Shown here piece by piece: positions 5,732 to 6,706 of a DNA stretch of 6,706 bases (the stretch's first letter is position 1; each line of letters begins with the position of its first letter). The notes under the pieces were generated by a model, which saw nothing but the letters and a program-made list of their open reading frames with translations, was not told where the DNA came from and made no database searches. The DNA lies in NCBI GenBank assembly GCA_007118525.1, contig SKRK01000019.1, positions 1 to 6,706 of the forward strand, in the 5' to 3' direction. Source of the stretch: Balneolaceae bacterium. Its GTDB lineage: Bacteria > Bacteroidota > Rhodothermia > Balneolales > Balneolaceae. Made by a program: the position numbers and the translations under genes.

Positions 5732-6706
5732 TTGAATCTCAAACCGACATCACAATTGTGGGAGGAGGACCGGTGGGTTTATACCTGGCGGGGATCCTTT
5801 TGCAGAGAGGTTTAAACTGCAGGGTTCTGGAGAAGAAATCATCGATTGATCTCCACTCTAAATCACTCGGTATTCATCCGGTTTCACTGGAGCTTTTCGA
5901 TGAGGCCGGTATAGTTGATCCTTTTCTTGAAGACGGACTCAAAATTGAGAAGGGTATTGCTTTCTGGAACCAGGAAAAGGTGGGTGAAATTACCTTTGAG
6001 CGTTGTCCGCCGCCCTACCGGTTTATCCTTTCCATACCCCAATGGAAAACAGAACAGATTCTGGAGAAGTGGATACACGCATTAGACCCTGATTCACTCC
6101 TGCGCGGAGCTGAAGTGACATCGCTTATCGAAGAGGATGGTCGTGTTGAGCTTACATATCACCATCAAAATGAGGAACACCGGATCGTTTCAAAATATGT
6201 TGTTGGTTGTGATGGGAAAAACAGTTTTATCAGGGATGCCATCCAAATCCCGTTTGAAGGCGGCCCCTACCCGGATACCTACATCATGGGTGATTTCAGC
6301 GACAATACCTCATTTGGCACTGATGCTGCCGTTTATCTGCATGAAGAGGGTTTGATTGAGTGCTTCCCCCTGCCAAATGGCCATCGGCGATGGGTTGCAA
6401 AAACCGATAACCCAATTGAAACTCCGGAAAAAGAGGTGTTGGTTGAATTAATCTCACACCGTCTGGGTCACAGCCTGGATCAATGCGAAAATTACATGAT
6501 GAGCAGTTTTGGCGTACAACATCTGCTGGCTTCCAGGCTCTATTCCGGCAGGGTGCTTCTGGCCGGCGATGCTGCCCATGTCGTGAGTCCAATCGGCGGA
6601 CAAGGAATGAACCTGGGCTGGATAGGTGCGTACCATTGTGCTCAAACATTAACAGATTTGGTTTCATCAGGAGAGAAGGCCGATAACCGTTTAGAGAAAT
6701 ACTCAA
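5728..6706 (+). CDS. FAD-dependent aromatic monooxygenase (PHBH fold), C-terminus cut by window edge
   Basis: I translated 326 codons with no stop before the right edge. The family is usually 370-400 residues, so perhaps 50-80 are missing. Three class A flavoprotein hydroxylase motifs are present in order: the FAD-binding GGGPVG at residues 12-17 with Glu35 at the end of the second strand, the DG motif in GCDGKNSFIRDA with Asp162-Gly163, and the GD motif in AGDAAHVVSPIGGQGMNLG with Gly280-Asp281. Such enzymes use NAD(P)H and oxygen to hydroxylate phenols ortho or para to an existing hydroxyl. Here the substrate is probably the methylated or unmethylated product of the polyketide synthase, with possible onward oxidation to a quinone. 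The ATG overlaps the methyltransferase stop (ATGA, 5728-5731), indicating translational coupling. UbiH-like or geranylgeranyl-reductase-like oxidoreductases are less likely alternatives. Confidence 0.93.
   Translation, partial: MIESQTDITIVGGGPVGLYLAGILLQRGLNCRVLEKKSSIDLHSKSLGIHPVSLELFDEAGIVDPFLEDGLKIEKGIAFWNQEKVGEITFERCPPPYRFILSIPQWKTEQILEKWIHALDPDSLLRGAEVTSLIEEDGRVELTYHHQNEEHRIVSKYVVGCDGKNSFIRDAIQIPFEGGPYPDTYIMGDFSDNTSFGTDAAVYLHEEGLIECFPLPNGHRRWVAKTDNPIETPEKEVLVELISHRLGHSLDQCENYMMSSFGVQHLLASRLYSGRVLLAGDAAHVVSPIGGQGMNLGWIGAYHCAQTLTDLVSSGEKADNRLEKYS

Noticed and set aside
6296..6706. Minus-strand long open frame at the right edge
   Set aside because: It is opposite the monooxygenase, which carries the DG and GD flavoprotein motifs in the plus frame; the minus translation shows no family pattern.
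1..6706. CRISPR array, tRNA or rRNA genes, transposase genes
   Set aside because: No regularly spaced repeats, no cloverleaf or rRNA-like stretches and no transposase or integrase motifs were seen on either strand.

Overview
The window carries a chromosomal segment with six protein genes, two of them cut by the window edges. The organism is probably a Bacteroidota, Balneolota or Rhodothermota relative. The reasons are a moderate, roughly balanced base composition, starts that mostly lack a Shine-Dalgarno sequence (only the patatin gene has a clear one), a small secreted beta-rich protein of outer-membrane type, and a Gram-negative type III polyketide synthase cluster. This placement is an inference, since no marker gene is present.

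Layout. Positions 1-895 (minus) hold a patatin-like acyl hydrolase whose C-terminus runs off the left edge. A 229-base divergent spacer separates it from a complete NorM-type MATE exporter (1125-2483, plus). The next 336 bases hold no gene I can support, but contain short tandem and G-rich repeats. A small exported, probably beta-barrel protein follows on the minus strand (2820-3521). A 375-base divergent regulatory region, rich in inverted repeats, separates it from the last three genes.

Positions 3897-6706 (plus) form an operon-like run: a type III polyketide synthase with an intact Cys-His-Asn triad, a class I SAM methyltransferase 41 bases downstream, and a PHBH-fold FAD monooxygenase whose ATG overlaps the methyltransferase stop as ATGA. 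The right edge truncates the monooxygenase. The set suggests that the synthase builds a phenolic or pyrone ring, possibly on a fatty acyl starter, and that the other two enzymes methylate and hydroxylate it, perhaps giving an alkyl (hydro)quinone. The logic resembles the SrsA-SrsB-SrsC phenolic lipid pathway of Streptomyces griseus, but the product here cannot be read from sequence. This trio is the most interesting content of the window.
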